Assembly: GCF_009800965.1 (NCBI RefSeq)
Contig: NZ_WUAF01000001.1
Span: forward strand, 186,001-250,000
Direction: 5' to 3'
DNA: 64,000 bases
From: Cognatazoarcus halotolerans
GTDB lineage: Bacteria > Pseudomonadota > Gammaproteobacteria > Burkholderiales > Rhodocyclaceae
Numbering within the stretch: the first letter of the stretch is position 1; each line of letters begins with the position of its first letter. The position numbers and the translations under genes were made by a program. Under the pieces are notes generated by a model. That model had not been told where the DNA came from and did not search any database. It saw only the letters and a list, made by a program, of their open reading frames with translations. Below are positions 10,940 to 18,465 of this stretch, one piece after another.

Positions 10940-12220
10940 ATGAGAATTCGCATTGCCAATGGCCGGCTCATCGATCCGGCGAACCAGCTCGACGCGACAA
11001 GGGATCTATATATTGCCGACGGCCTCATCGTGGGTGTCGGAACGGCCCCCAGCGGGTTTTCCGCGGACCGCACGATCGACGCCACCAACCTCATCGTCTG
11101 CCCAGGTCTGGTGGACCTCGCCGCACGGCTCAGAGAGCCGGGCTTCGAATATCGCGCGACGCTCGAATCGGAGATGGAAGCGGCCATGGCTGGTGGGGTG
11201 ACGAGCCTTGCGATCCCACCCGACACCGACCCTGTTCTGGACGAACCCGGCCTGGTGGAGATGCTCTGTTACCGCGCCAAGAAGCTGAATCGCGCCCACG
11301 TCTATCCGGTCGGAGCGCTGACGGTCGGCCTCAAGGGCGAGCGACTCTCCGAGATGGCAGAGCTCGTCGAAGCCGGCTGCGTGGCGTTCAGCCAGGCAAA
11401 CACGCCGATCATCGACAACATCGTGCTGATGCGTGCGATGCAGTACGCAGCGACCTTCGGATTCCGGGTCTGGATGCAACCGGTGGCACCATTTCTTGCG
11501 CGTGGCGGCGTAGCCCACGACGGCGAAATCGCCGCGCGCCTCGGGCTGGCGGGCATACCAACGGCGGCTGAAACCATCGGGTTGTACACTCATATCGAGC
11601 TGGCTCGCATTACCGGCGCCAGGCTTCATGTGACGCGTCTATCCAGTGCCGAGGGCCTCAAGATGATCAAGTGGGCCAGAAAGGAGGGAGTGGACATCAC
11701 CTGCGACGTTTCGGTGAATCACCTGCACCTGTCGGAAATGGATATCGGCTATTTCAACCCGAACTGCAACCTCACACCGCCGCTGCGCACGCAGCGGGAC
11801 AGGGAAGCCTTGCGACAGGGCCTTGCCGACGGAGAGATCAACGCGCTGTGCTCAAATCACACGCCGGTTGACGACGACGCCAAGCAGTGCCCGTTCGCCG
11901 AGGCCGAACCAGGTGCCACGGGCCTGGAATTGCTGTTGCCGCTCACGATCAAATGGGCCCAGGAAACACGTACGCCGCTGGTCACCGCACTCGCAAGGGT
12001 TACCTCGGACGCGGCACGAATCATCGGCAGCCAGAAGGGTGGTCATCTGTCAGTCAACGCACGGGCCGATGTCTGCATCTTCGACGCCGACACTTACACC
12101 CCTGTTTCGCGCTCCAGATTGCGTAGCCAGGGCAAGAACACACCCTTCCTTGGACTCGAGCTGCCGGGCGAGGTCCGCTACACGCTGGTCGAAGGGCAAG
12201 TGATGTTCGAAGCGAGTTGA
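10940..12220 (+). CDS. pyrX: Dihydroorotase-like protein PyrX (catalytically dead pseudo-dihydroorotase)
   Basis: Amidohydrolase-fold protein of 426 aa, of class I dihydroorotase type. All the metal-ligand positions I can align by eye have been lost. The HxH that should sit in VDLHVHLREPG is VDLAARLREPG (A61, R63). The histidine usually found in a HCED/HAED stretch is replaced in WMQPVAP (near 178-183). The HVS histidine is replaced in HVTRLSS (R233), and the catalytic Asp of the ATDH motif is Asn in CSNHTPV (N306). The surrounding scaffold is intact (NLTPPLRTQRDRE, GATGLELLLPL). In Pseudomonas the equivalent pyrC' product is needed for ATCase assembly rather than catalysis. A true dihydroorotase must then be encoded elsewhere. 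It starts 1 bp after pyrB. Confidence 0.9.
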   Translation: MRIRIANGRLIDPANQLDATRDLYIADGLIVGVGTAPSGFSADRTIDATNLIVCPGLVDLAARLREPGFEYRATLESEMEAAMAGGVTSLAIPPDTDPVLDEPGLVEMLCYRAKKLNRAHVYPVGALTVGLKGERLSEMAELVEAGCVAFSQANTPIIDNIVLMRAMQYAATFGFRVWMQPVAPFLARGGVAHDGEIAARLGLAGIPTAAETIGLYTHIELARITGARLHVTRLSSAEGLKMIKWARKEGVDITCDVSVNHLHLSEMDIGYFNPNCNLTPPLRTQRDREALRQGLADGEINALCSNHTPVDDDAKQCPFAEAEPGATGLELLLPLTIKWAQETRTPLVTALARVTSDAARIIGSQKGGHLSVNARADVCIFDADTYTPVSRSRLRSQGKNTPFLGLELPGEVRYTLVEGQVMFEAS

Positions 12221-12288
12221 CACCCGAACGGCCGGCCGGAAACACAGTCGGATCCGGGCCGGCCATCCCGGGCATATAAAAGCATTCC

Positions 12289-12867
12289 ATGAAGATCTTT
12301 TCCCCGCTCTACCAGCGCGTTCTGCGCTGGTCACGGCATCCGAAAGCGTCACGGTATCTGTGCGCGCTGAGCTTTGCCGAGTCATCGTTCTTCCCGATCC
12401 CGCCGGACGTGATGCTTGCGCCAATGAGCCTGGCTTCACCGGCACGCGCCTATCGTCTGGCAACGATGACGACCATTGCCTCGGTCGTTGGCGGCCTGTT
12501 CGGTTACGCAATCGGCAGCTTCGCTTTCGAGGCCATCGAACCAATGCTGCGCGATTCCAGCTACTGGGCGAGCTACCAGGCCGCAACCGAGTGGTTTCAC
12601 AGATGGGGCGTATGGGCCATCTTCGTGGCTGGCTTCTCCCCCATCCCCTACAAGGTATTCACCATCGCAGCCGGAACACTGGCCATGCCGGTGATGCCAT
12701 TCACCCTTGCATCGTTCGTCGGCCGTGGCGCACGATTCTTTCTTGTTGCGGCACTCATGAAGCGTGGCGGCGCAAAAATGGAGGCCGTGCTGTACCGCTA
12801 TGTCGACCGTCTCGGCTGGGCGATGGTCGCACTCGTGGGTGTTGGCGCCTACTTCTTCAGCCGCTGA
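12289..12867 (+). CDS. yqaA: YqaA family (DedA/SNARE-associated-like) inner membrane protein
   Basis: Integral membrane protein of 192 aa with several hydrophobic segments (residues about 22-45, 60-85, 105-130, 140-150, 172-190). The stretches AESSFFPIPPDVMLAPMSLA and VAGFSPIPYKVFTIAAGTL each hold the proline-containing half-helix motif of the VTT/DedA fold. DedA relatives are implicated in lipid carrier recycling and membrane homeostasis; a specific substrate is unknown. ATG 12289 is the first codon of the conserved region, and the gene lies 68 bp after pyrX. Confidence 0.88.
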   Translation: MKIFSPLYQRVLRWSRHPKASRYLCALSFAESSFFPIPPDVMLAPMSLASPARAYRLATMTTIASVVGGLFGYAIGSFAFEAIEPMLRDSSYWASYQAATEWFHRWGVWAIFVAGFSPIPYKVFTIAAGTLAMPVMPFTLASFVGRGARFFLVAALMKRGGAKMEAVLYRYVDRLGWAMVALVGVGAYFFSR

Positions 12868-13095
12868 CAGGCTTTCCAACCCGCTCGGCCACCCTGCTTT
12901 CAGGCATCCCTTGCCGACGACAGCAGCAGCGGCCAGCTACCCCTTCCCGTCGCGTCTCGACCATCGCCCGGGCGTTGGGCGACGACGCCCCGCCGTGGCC
13001 AGCTCGCAAGAGGAAGATTGTTGCATCGGCAACTGCATAAACCCCACAAATGCTGCCATGCACAAATTAAATTAACCCAGAAAAGCGCTTTTTTA

Positions 13096-13109
13096 TTGAT
13101 AAAAATCAA
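13096..13109. promoter_or_regulatory. Perfect FNR/ANR-type box upstream of sRNA copy 1
   Basis: TTGAT-AAAA-ATCAA matches the FNR/ANR half-sites exactly and sits within a longer perfect dyad, TTATTGAT-AAAA-ATCAATAA (13093-13112). Its centre is about 92-96 bp upstream of the inferred sRNA start, compatible with a class I activator site but also with other roles. Copy 2 of the duplication has no equivalent. Binding is inferred from consensus only. Confidence 0.5.
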
Positions 13110-13161
13110 TAATTTAAATGATTTCAATCGTTCGTTTAACGGAAAGTAACACACATATATG

Positions 13162-13190
13162 TTGCAACGCAGCAGAGCGCTCTGTATAGT
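13162..13190 (+). promoter_or_regulatory. Sigma70-type promoter of sRNA copy 1
   Basis: The -35 element TTGCAA (13162-13167) and the -10 element TATAGT (13185-13190) are separated by exactly 17 bp. The predicted start, 8 bp after the -10 element, coincides with base 13198, the first base of the conserved 69-bp block, which supports both calls. Confidence 0.7.
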
Positions 13191-13197
13191 TGGACCT

Positions 13198-13261
13198 GTC
13201 TCCTCCACCCTCCTCCTTTGGTGTGGATTGAACCCGAGCCCTAGGGCTCGGGTCTTTTTTT
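13198..13261 (+). ncRNA. Small RNA, sibling copy 1, with anti-Shine-Dalgarno loop
   Basis: Predicted transcript of about 64 nt. A 5' hairpin pairs TCCACCC (13204-13210) with GGTGTGGA (13220-13227, one bulged base) and exposes the loop TCCTCCTTT, which is complementary to a strong ribosome-binding site and resembles the 3' end of 16S rRNA. An intrinsic terminator follows: CCCGAGCC, loop CTAG, GGCTCGGG (13233-13252), then a T-run to 13261. No credible ORF uses this segment. C-rich anti-SD loops are known from riboregulators that block translation initiation; the targets here are unknown. I do not recognise a named family. Confidence 0.72.
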
Positions 13262-13495
13262 GCCCATTTCCTTGGGCTCAATCCATCCTGAGTACAGCCA
13301 TCCCTCGTTCGCGCGCCGCCCTACTCGGACGGACCTGGCTCCGGGCCGTGCAAGATCGGCCAAAATCCATAAATTATTTGTATTGTGCTATGCACAAATT
13401 CCATTGAACTGAAAAAAACATAATTATTTTATTTTTTTTCAAACACTTATGTTAAAACAACCGTTTGTTTCTCAGAAAATAGCTTGAGAAGGCTA

Positions 13496-13524
13496 TTGCG
13501 GCGCATTCGACACAAGCGTATCTT
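13496..13524 (+). promoter_or_regulatory. Sigma70-type promoter of sRNA copy 2
   Basis: The -35 element TTGCGG (13496-13501) and the -10 element TATCTT (13519-13524) have a 17-bp spacer. As in copy 1, the conserved block begins 8 bp after the -10 element (13532). The elements are weaker matches than those of copy 1. Confidence 0.6.
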
Positions 13525-13531
13525 CCAAATC

Positions 13532-13595
13532 GTCTCCTCCACCCTCCTCCTTTGGTGTGGATTGCACCCGGGCCCCAGGGCTCGGGTCTTTTTTT
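13532..13595 (+). ncRNA. Small RNA, sibling copy 2, with anti-Shine-Dalgarno loop
   Basis: Sibling of the RNA at 13198-13261. The 5' hairpin and the loop TCCTCCTTT are unchanged. In the terminator stem one left-arm base changes A to G, converting an A-U pair to a G-U wobble, so the hairpin (13567-13586) is preserved: CCCGGGCC, loop CCAG, GGCTCGGG, then a T-run to 13595. The three substitutions fall in the linker, the stem wobble and the terminator loop. It lies 41 bp from the convergent yggU stop. Confidence 0.72.
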
Positions 13596-13635
13596 GCCCA
13601 GAGGCCGCTGATCGCGAAGCAGAAACCCGACAGGC

Positions 13636-13947
13636 CTATCCCGGGAGGACTTGCAGGCGCCTCAAGGCTTCGGCACCAGGTTCGCGAAGAGCCACTCGCT
13701 TTGAACGACTCGTTTCCCCGGAGATCAACTCGACCCGGTTCCTGCCTACGCCGCAAAAGCGTGCGATGAAGAAGAGCAGCGCCGAGTTTGCCTTTCCATC
13801 GACCGGCGGCGCGGCCAACCGGACCTTCATGGCGCCGCCATGAAGGCCACAAAATTCCGTCTTTTTGGCATTCGGCTGTATGTATAGGCTCAGAACCCAC
13901 TCCGTATCGGTTCGTTGCACGAGCCAGTCGCCCATGACCGCGCTCAA
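13636..13947 (-). CDS. yggU: DUF167 family protein YggU
   Basis: Small soluble protein of 103 aa, YggU/DUF167 family, of unknown biochemical role. It shows the family core LSLYIQPNAKKTEFCGLHGG, then VRLAAPPVDGKANSALLFFIA and VELISGETSRSKRV. It is the last gene of the yggS-proC-yggT-yggU cluster, and its start overlaps the yggT stop by 4 bp (ATGA), indicating translational coupling. M5 is an alternative start. Confidence 0.9.
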   Translation of the reverse strand: MSAVMGDWLVQRTDTEWVLSLYIQPNAKKTEFCGLHGGAMKVRLAAPPVDGKANSALLFFIARFCGVGRNRVELISGETSRSKRVALREPGAEALRRLQVLPG

Positions 13948-14522
13948 CGCACCAGCAGCGGCAAGAAAGCCCCTTGAAGACTGCCGAGCAATACCAATAC
14001 GACCTGCAGCACCAACAGCAGCACCAGAGGGGACAAATCAACGTTCGCGATCATTGGAACCACCTGCCGGATCGGTCTCAGGAAAGGTTCGGCCAGCGCA
14101 TTGATGATCGGGGCCATCGGAGCATAGGGATTCACCCACGAAAGAATCGCCGACGCAAGGACCACCCCCATCAGCAGGTAGACCATCATTCTCATCAGCT
14201 CGACCAACCCTATTCCCCACACGCCGAGCAATGCACCAAGCGGATTGCCGCCCAGATCGATCCCGCGCAGCGCGAACTCGATGAAAACCATCAGCGTTTG
14301 TACCGCCCATGCCGGCAGCAGGCTGGCGATATCGAGGCCGAACAGGCCTGGAACGACCCGACGAAGCGGCAGGACCAACCAATCGGTAGTGGCCAGAATG
14401 AATTGGCCCAATTGATTCCTGAACGAAACGCGCTGCCATTGCATGAAGAATCGTGCGAGCAACATCAGGGTAAGGAAGCTCGCTGCGGCATTCAGGATCA
14501 GGAGTAGCAGGCTGGTCAGCAT
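13944..14522 (-). CDS. yggT: YggT family integral membrane protein
   Basis: Inner-membrane protein of 192 aa made of two YggT repeats, each with hydrophobic helices and a short amphipathic segment: ARFFMQWQRVSFRNQLGQFI in the first half, and ILSWVNPYAPMAPIINALAEPFLRPIRQVVP in the second, the latter with the family's conserved NP and P-I-R pattern. Relatives are implicated in osmotic tolerance and cell shape; the exact role is unknown. It follows proC by 14 bp and overlaps yggU. Confidence 0.9.
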   Translation of the reverse strand: MLTSLLLLILNAAASFLTLMLLARFFMQWQRVSFRNQLGQFILATTDWLVLPLRRVVPGLFGLDIASLLPAWAVQTLMVFIEFALRGIDLGGNPLGALLGVWGIGLVELMRMMVYLLMGVVLASAILSWVNPYAPMAPIINALAEPFLRPIRQVVPMIANVDLSPLVLLLVLQVVLVLLGSLQGAFLPLLVR

Positions 14523-14536
14523 CGAATGGGCTCCGG

Positions 14537-15349
14537 TCAGTCCTGGCTCAGCATATCGCCAAGTTCCCGCCCACGGCGGGCCGCGGCATCCACGGCCTCG
14601 CCGACCGTACCGACCAGATCGTGCGCGAAGAACACCTTGAGCGCAGCTTCGGTCGTGCCCCCCTTTGAAGTCACGCGCTCCCGAAGCGTTGCAGGGGTCT
14701 CGTCACTGGCGGCCGCCAGTTTGGCAGCGCCGAGCACGGTGTCGATCGCGATACGCCGGGCCTCGACGGTATCGAAACCCTGGGCGACACCAGCGGCCTC
14801 GATCGCTTCGATGAAATGGAACACGTACGCCGGACCACTCCCCGACAGCGCCGTGACGCAGTCGATCCTGGACTCATCGTCGACCCAGAAGGTCGACCCA
14901 ACGGCACCAAGCACCGCTTCGGCCGCTTGACGACCGGCCGCGTCGACGGAGGGATCCGCAAACAGGCCAGTGATGCCCGCACCTATCAGCGCGGGTGTGT
15001 TTGGCATGCAGCGCACGATGCGTCGGTGTCCACCGAGCCATCGCGACAAGTCGGCTACCCGCAGACCCGCCGCGATACTCACCACCAGCGCATTGCCGAG
15101 TTGCCCTGCCAGCGGTGCCAGCGCCGCCCTCATCTGCTGCGGCTTGACGGCTAGCACGAAAATGTCGCATTCAAGAGCGGGCTTGTCGGGGGCTGCGACC
15201 GCGCGCACGCCATGGCACAGCGAAAGGCGTTCCCGGTTCTCGTTCGACAACTCGATTACGGATATCTGGTCGGCGGCAAACCCTTTCGCGATCATGCCGC
15301 TGACAAGCGCGGCGGCCATGTTGCCGCCCCCCAGAAAACTGATCTTCAT
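14537..15349 (-). CDS. proC: Pyrroline-5-carboxylate reductase
   Basis: Last step of proline synthesis, reducing delta1-pyrroline-5-carboxylate with NAD(P)H. 270 aa. The N-terminal Rossmann motif is MKISFLGGGNMAAALVSGM, then VLAVKPQQM and CMPNTPALIGAGITGL, and the signature DCVTALSGSGPAYVFHFIEA precedes LRERVTSKGGTTEAAL. Start ATG 15349 matches the family N-terminus. A longer in-frame start at 15421 would overlap the yggS stop by 4 bp (ATGA) but adds 24 residues not seen in ProC, so I consider it less likely. Confidence 0.95.
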   Translation of the reverse strand: MKISFLGGGNMAAALVSGMIAKGFAADQISVIELSNENRERLSLCHGVRAVAAPDKPALECDIFVLAVKPQQMRAALAPLAGQLGNALVVSIAAGLRVADLSRWLGGHRRIVRCMPNTPALIGAGITGLFADPSVDAAGRQAAEAVLGAVGSTFWVDDESRIDCVTALSGSGPAYVFHFIEAIEAAGVAQGFDTVEARRIAIDTVLGAAKLAAASDETPATLRERVTSKGGTTEAALKVFFAHDLVGTVGEAVDAAARRGRELGDMLSQD

Positions 15350-15417
15350 TTCATCGTCCAGCACAGGGAATGGGAGATACGCGCCGCTGGAGAGACGCGC
15401 ATTTCCCATCACCCGCT

Positions 15418-16110
15418 TCACGTCGGCGCGCTGCGCTCCCCGAAAATCGCTGAGCCAACCCGCACGATTGTGGCGCCCTCGGCAATCGCCTCCTCCACAT
15501 CGTGAGACATCCCCATCGACAACGTCTCGGCGACGAGCCCGCGAGCCCGCAAATCTCCACGGAGTTCACGCAACGTTGCAAAACGGCTTCGCAACAACCG
15601 TTGATCATGGGTCGCCTCCGGAATGCACATCAATCCACGTAACCGCAGGCCCGGCAGAGCGCTCACCATGTCGGCCAATGCCGGAAGCGCCTCGGGCCGC
15701 ACGCCACTCTTGCTGCCTTCCCCGCTCACATTGACCTGCAGGCAGACGTTCAGCGGCTCCATGCTCCCGGGTCGTTGCGCTGACAACCGTTCGGCGATCT
15801 TCGCGCGATCGATCGAATGAACCCAATCGAAATGCTCAGCAACCAGCCTCGTCTTGTTGCTCTGCAATGGACCGATGAAATGCCACTCGAGCCCCAACCC
15901 GGAGAGCTGCACAATCTTGTCGACGCCCTCCTGCACGTAGTTCTCACCAAACGCGCGTTGCCCGCAACGTGCCGCATCGGCAACATCCTCTGCCGGCCAG
16001 GTCTTGCTCACCGCGAGCAATGCGACTTCTTCCGGGTTTCGTCCCGCAGCTAGGGCAGCTGCAGCGATACGCGCCCTCACGGCTTGCAAGTTTTCAGCGA
16101 TTCTTGTCAT
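15418..16110 (-). CDS. yggS: PLP homeostasis protein YggS (COG0325)
   Basis: Single-domain alanine-racemase-fold protein of 230 aa that binds PLP and maintains B6 and amino-acid balance; it is not a racemase. The PLP lysine is in LLAVSKTWPAEDV, followed by FGENYVQEGVDKI, WHFIGPLQSNKTRLV, VHSIDR, VCLQVNVSGEGSKSGV and the C-terminal SMGMSHDVEEAIAEGATIVRVGSAIFG. Linkage of yggS, proC and yggT opposite pilT is a widespread arrangement in beta- and gammaproteobacteria. It is divergent from pilT across 89 bp. Confidence 0.95.
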   Translation of the reverse strand: MTRIAENLQAVRARIAAAALAAGRNPEEVALLAVSKTWPAEDVADAARCGQRAFGENYVQEGVDKIVQLSGLGLEWHFIGPLQSNKTRLVAEHFDWVHSIDRAKIAERLSAQRPGSMEPLNVCLQVNVSGEGSKSGVRPEALPALADMVSALPGLRLRGLMCIPEATHDQRLLRSRFATLRELRGDLRARGLVAETLSMGMSHDVEEAIAEGATIVRVGSAIFGERSAPT

Positions 16111-16199
16111 ATTGTGAAGAATAAAACCGGTCGGGCCTTAAAAAGTATATCACCCGGTCGATAATGATCTTTCCCGCCCGTGTACAAGACCAGCCGACC

Positions 16200-17243
16200 A
16201 TGGATATCACAGAACTGCTCGCGTTTTCCGTCAAGAACAAGGCCTCCGATCTGCACCTGTCAGCGGGTCTGCCTCCGATGATCCGGGTACATGGCGACGT
16301 CCGGCGGATCAATTTGCCACCGATGGAGCACAAGGACGTACACGCCATGGTGTACGACATCATGAACGACGGTCAGCGCAAGCATTACGAAGAGCACCTC
16401 GAATGCGATTTTTCGTTCGCGGTTCCCAATCTGGCGCGCTTCCGTGTCAATGCATTCAATCAAAACCGCGGCGCAGGTGCGGTCTTCCGGACGATTCCGT
16501 CAAAGGTCCTTTCTCTTGAAGACCTCAATGCGCCAAAGATCTTCAAGGAGATCGCCGAACAACCTCGTGGCATCGTCCTCGTGACCGGCCCGACGGGCTC
16601 GGGCAAGTCGACCACGCTGGCCGCGATTGTCGACTACGTGAACGAGAATCACTATGGTCACATCCTTACCGTCGAGGATCCGATCGAATTTGTCCATGAA
16701 GCGAAACGCTGCCTGATCAACCAGCGCGAGGTCGGCCCGCAGACACTTTCATTCAGCAATGCGCTCCGCTCGGCGTTGCGCGAGGATCCGGACGTGATTC
16801 TGGTCGGGGAAATGCGCGATCTGGAAACCATCCGATTGGCCCTGACCGCTGCTGAAACCGGGCACCTCGTGTTCGGCACACTGCACACCTCGTCGGCCGC
16901 AAAGACGATCGATCGTATCGTCGACGTCTTCCCGGCAGCAGAAAAAGACATGGTGCGCTCGATGCTTTCAGAGTCGTTGCGTGCGGTCATCTCGCAAACC
17001 CTGCTGAAAACAAAGGATGGTCAGGGTCGCGTCGCTGCGCACGAAATCATGATCGGCACGCCTGCGATCCGCAACCTGATACGCGAGAACAAGATTGCGC
17101 AGATGTATTCCGCAATCCAGACCGGTCAGTCCGTCGGCATGCAGACGCTCGATCAGTGTCTCGCGGATCTGGTCCGTCGCAACATGGTCGCACCGGCGGA
17201 GGCGAAGATCCGGGCGCAGAACAAGGACAACTTCATTGGCTGA
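16200..17243 (+). CDS. pilT: Type IV pilus retraction ATPase PilT
   Basis: Hexameric cytoplasmic ATPase that powers pilus depolymerisation, giving twitching motility and DNA uptake. 347 aa. Walker A is GPTGSGKSTTLAAI, Walker B ILVGEMRDLETI, the His box HLVFGTLHTSSAAKTIDR, and the retraction signature near the C-terminus AHEIMIGTPAIRNLIRE. Start ATG 16200 (MDITELLAFSVKNKASDLHLSAG) is the canonical PilT N-terminus, 12 codons inside the longer frame. pilU follows 58 bp downstream. Confidence 0.97.
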   Translation: MDITELLAFSVKNKASDLHLSAGLPPMIRVHGDVRRINLPPMEHKDVHAMVYDIMNDGQRKHYEEHLECDFSFAVPNLARFRVNAFNQNRGAGAVFRTIPSKVLSLEDLNAPKIFKEIAEQPRGIVLVTGPTGSGKSTTLAAIVDYVNENHYGHILTVEDPIEFVHEAKRCLINQREVGPQTLSFSNALRSALREDPDVILVGEMRDLETIRLALTAAETGHLVFGTLHTSSAAKTIDRIVDVFPAAEKDMVRSMLSESLRAVISQTLLKTKDGQGRVAAHEIMIGTPAIRNLIRENKIAQMYSAIQTGQSVGMQTLDQCLADLVRRNMVAPAEAKIRAQNKDNFIG

Positions 17244-17301
17244 AAGCCGCCACGCCAGACACATAGCCGCCAGGGCGGTGCCCGGGCAAACGGAGTAAGG
17301 A

Positions 17302-18435
17302 ATGGAACGCGATCAGGCTCTAAAATTCATGCAGGATCTGCTGCGGCTGATGATCCAGAAGAACGGTTCCGACCTCTTCATCACGTCAGGTTTCCCGCCT
17401 GCAATCAAGATCGACGGCAAGATCGTTCCGCAGTCGAACCAGATCCTCAGCGCGCAGCACACGACGGAACTTGCTCGGGCCATCATGAATGACCGCCAGG
17501 CTGCGGAGTTCGAGTCCACCAAGGAATGCAACTTTGCGATCTCGCCGGCAGGCATCGGTCGCTTTCGCGCCAACGCGTTCGTGCAGCAAAGTCGCGTCGG
17601 GCTGGTGCTGCGCACCATTGCAACCAAGATCCCGACCCTGGACGAACTAGGAATGCCGGCCGTGCTGCGCGACATCGGGATGTCCAAGCGCGGTCTGGTG
17701 ATTTTCGTCGGTGGAACGGGCACCGGCAAGACCACATCGCTCGCCGCCCTGGTGGACTTCCGCAACGAACACAGCTACGGCCACATCATCACGGTCGAAG
17801 ACCCGATCGAATACGTCCACTCGCACAAGAACTGCATCGTCACCCAGCGGGAGATCGGCATCGACACCGATGACTGGGAAGCTGCGCTCAAGAATACCCT
17901 GCGTCAGGCTCCCGATGTGATCCTCATGGGAGAAATCCGCGACCGCGAGACAATGGACTATGCGGTCGCTTTTGCCGAAACAGGCCACCTCTGCCTCGCT
18001 ACGCTGCACGCCAACAGTGCCAACCAGGCGATTGACCGGATCATCAACTTTTTCCCGGAAGAGCGCCGACAGCAATTGCTGATGGACCTCTCCCTCAACC
18101 TGCGGGCAATGATTTCGCAGCGTCTGCTGCCAATGGTCGGCCGCAAGGGCCGGGTCCCAGCGGTCGAAGTCATGCTCAATTCGCCGCTCATTGCAGATCT
18201 GATATTCAAGGGCGAGATTTCCGAGATCAAGGAAACCATGAAGCGATCGCGCGAGCTCGGCATGCAGACTTTTGACCAGGCGCTTTTCGACCTCTACGAG
18301 GCTGATCTGATCAGCTACGAAGACGCGTTGCGCAATGCCGACTCCGTGAACGACCTGCGCCTGCAGATCAAACTCAACAGCAAGAAAGGCGAAACCGACC
18401 TGCTGTCGGGGATTCAGCACCTCGATATCGTTTGA
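17302..18435 (+). CDS. pilU: Type IV pilus accessory retraction ATPase PilU
   Basis: PilT paralogue of 377 aa that assists PilT-dependent retraction. Walker A is FVGGTGTGKTTSLAAL, Walker B ILMGEIRDRETMDYA, the His box GHLCLATLHANSANQAIDR, then VPAVEVMLNSPLIADLI. It is longer than PilT at the C-terminus, as usual for PilU. GGAG lies about 7 nt before the ATG. It is probably co-transcribed with pilT and converges on the methyltransferase gene. Confidence 0.96.
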   Translation: MERDQALKFMQDLLRLMIQKNGSDLFITSGFPPAIKIDGKIVPQSNQILSAQHTTELARAIMNDRQAAEFESTKECNFAISPAGIGRFRANAFVQQSRVGLVLRTIATKIPTLDELGMPAVLRDIGMSKRGLVIFVGGTGTGKTTSLAALVDFRNEHSYGHIITVEDPIEYVHSHKNCIVTQREIGIDTDDWEAALKNTLRQAPDVILMGEIRDRETMDYAVAFAETGHLCLATLHANSANQAIDRIINFFPEERRQQLLMDLSLNLRAMISQRLLPMVGRKGRVPAVEVMLNSPLIADLIFKGEISEIKETMKRSRELGMQTFDQALFDLYEADLISYEDALRNADSVNDLRLQIKLNSKKGETDLLSGIQHLDIV

Positions 18436-18442
18436 GGCAAGA

Positions 18443-18465
18443 GAGCATGCATGCTCAAGCTTGAG
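18443..18465. other. Two abutting palindromes between convergent pilU and the RNA methyltransferase gene
   Basis: GAGCATGCATGCTC (18443-18456) and CTCAAGCTTGAG (18454-18465) are perfect palindromes sharing CTC. They sit at the convergent 3' ends, the second inside the last codons of the minus-strand gene. There is no T-tract, so they may stabilise 3' ends rather than act as intrinsic terminators. Confidence 0.4.

Larger units (their letters stand above)
13058..13266 (+). repeat. Tandem duplication unit, copy 1 (AT-rich upstream region plus sRNA gene)
   Basis: First copy of a roughly 210-bp unit. It starts at the shared block ATGCACAAATT (13058), carries CGTTCGTTTA near 13129 and ends with the 69-bp block 13198-13266, which differs from copy 2 at only three positions. 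The A/T-rich stretch 13058-13160 contrasts strongly with the surrounding high-GC sequence. Shared blocks keep nearly the same distance to the RNA gene in both copies (140 versus 142 bp; 69 versus 70 bp). The GC-rich stretch 12868-13057 before it shows no feature I can support. Confidence 0.8.
13390..13600 (+). repeat. Tandem duplication unit, copy 2
   Basis: Second copy of the unit at 13058-13266, beginning with ATGCACAAATT at 13390 and with CGTTTGTTT near 13462. The AT-rich upstream part has diverged while the RNA-coding block 13532-13600 is 66/69 identical to copy 1. This pattern suggests selection on the RNA and relaxed or diversified regulation. The spacer 13267-13389 holds no gene I can support. 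Confidence 0.8.

Noticed and set aside
13096-13109. FNR box as a class II site for a start near 13144
   Set aside because: A -41.5 position would need a -10 element near 13132-13137, where the sequence (TCGTTT) does not fit.
12868-13640. tRNA or rRNA gene in the AT-rich gap
   Set aside because: No cloverleaf arms, T-loop consensus or rRNA motifs; the structure is explained by two short terminated RNAs.
15350-15421. Longer proC start that would overlap yggS by 4 bp
   Set aside because: ATGA overlap is attractive, but the extra 24 residues are absent from ProC proteins, which begin MKI-FIGGGNM.
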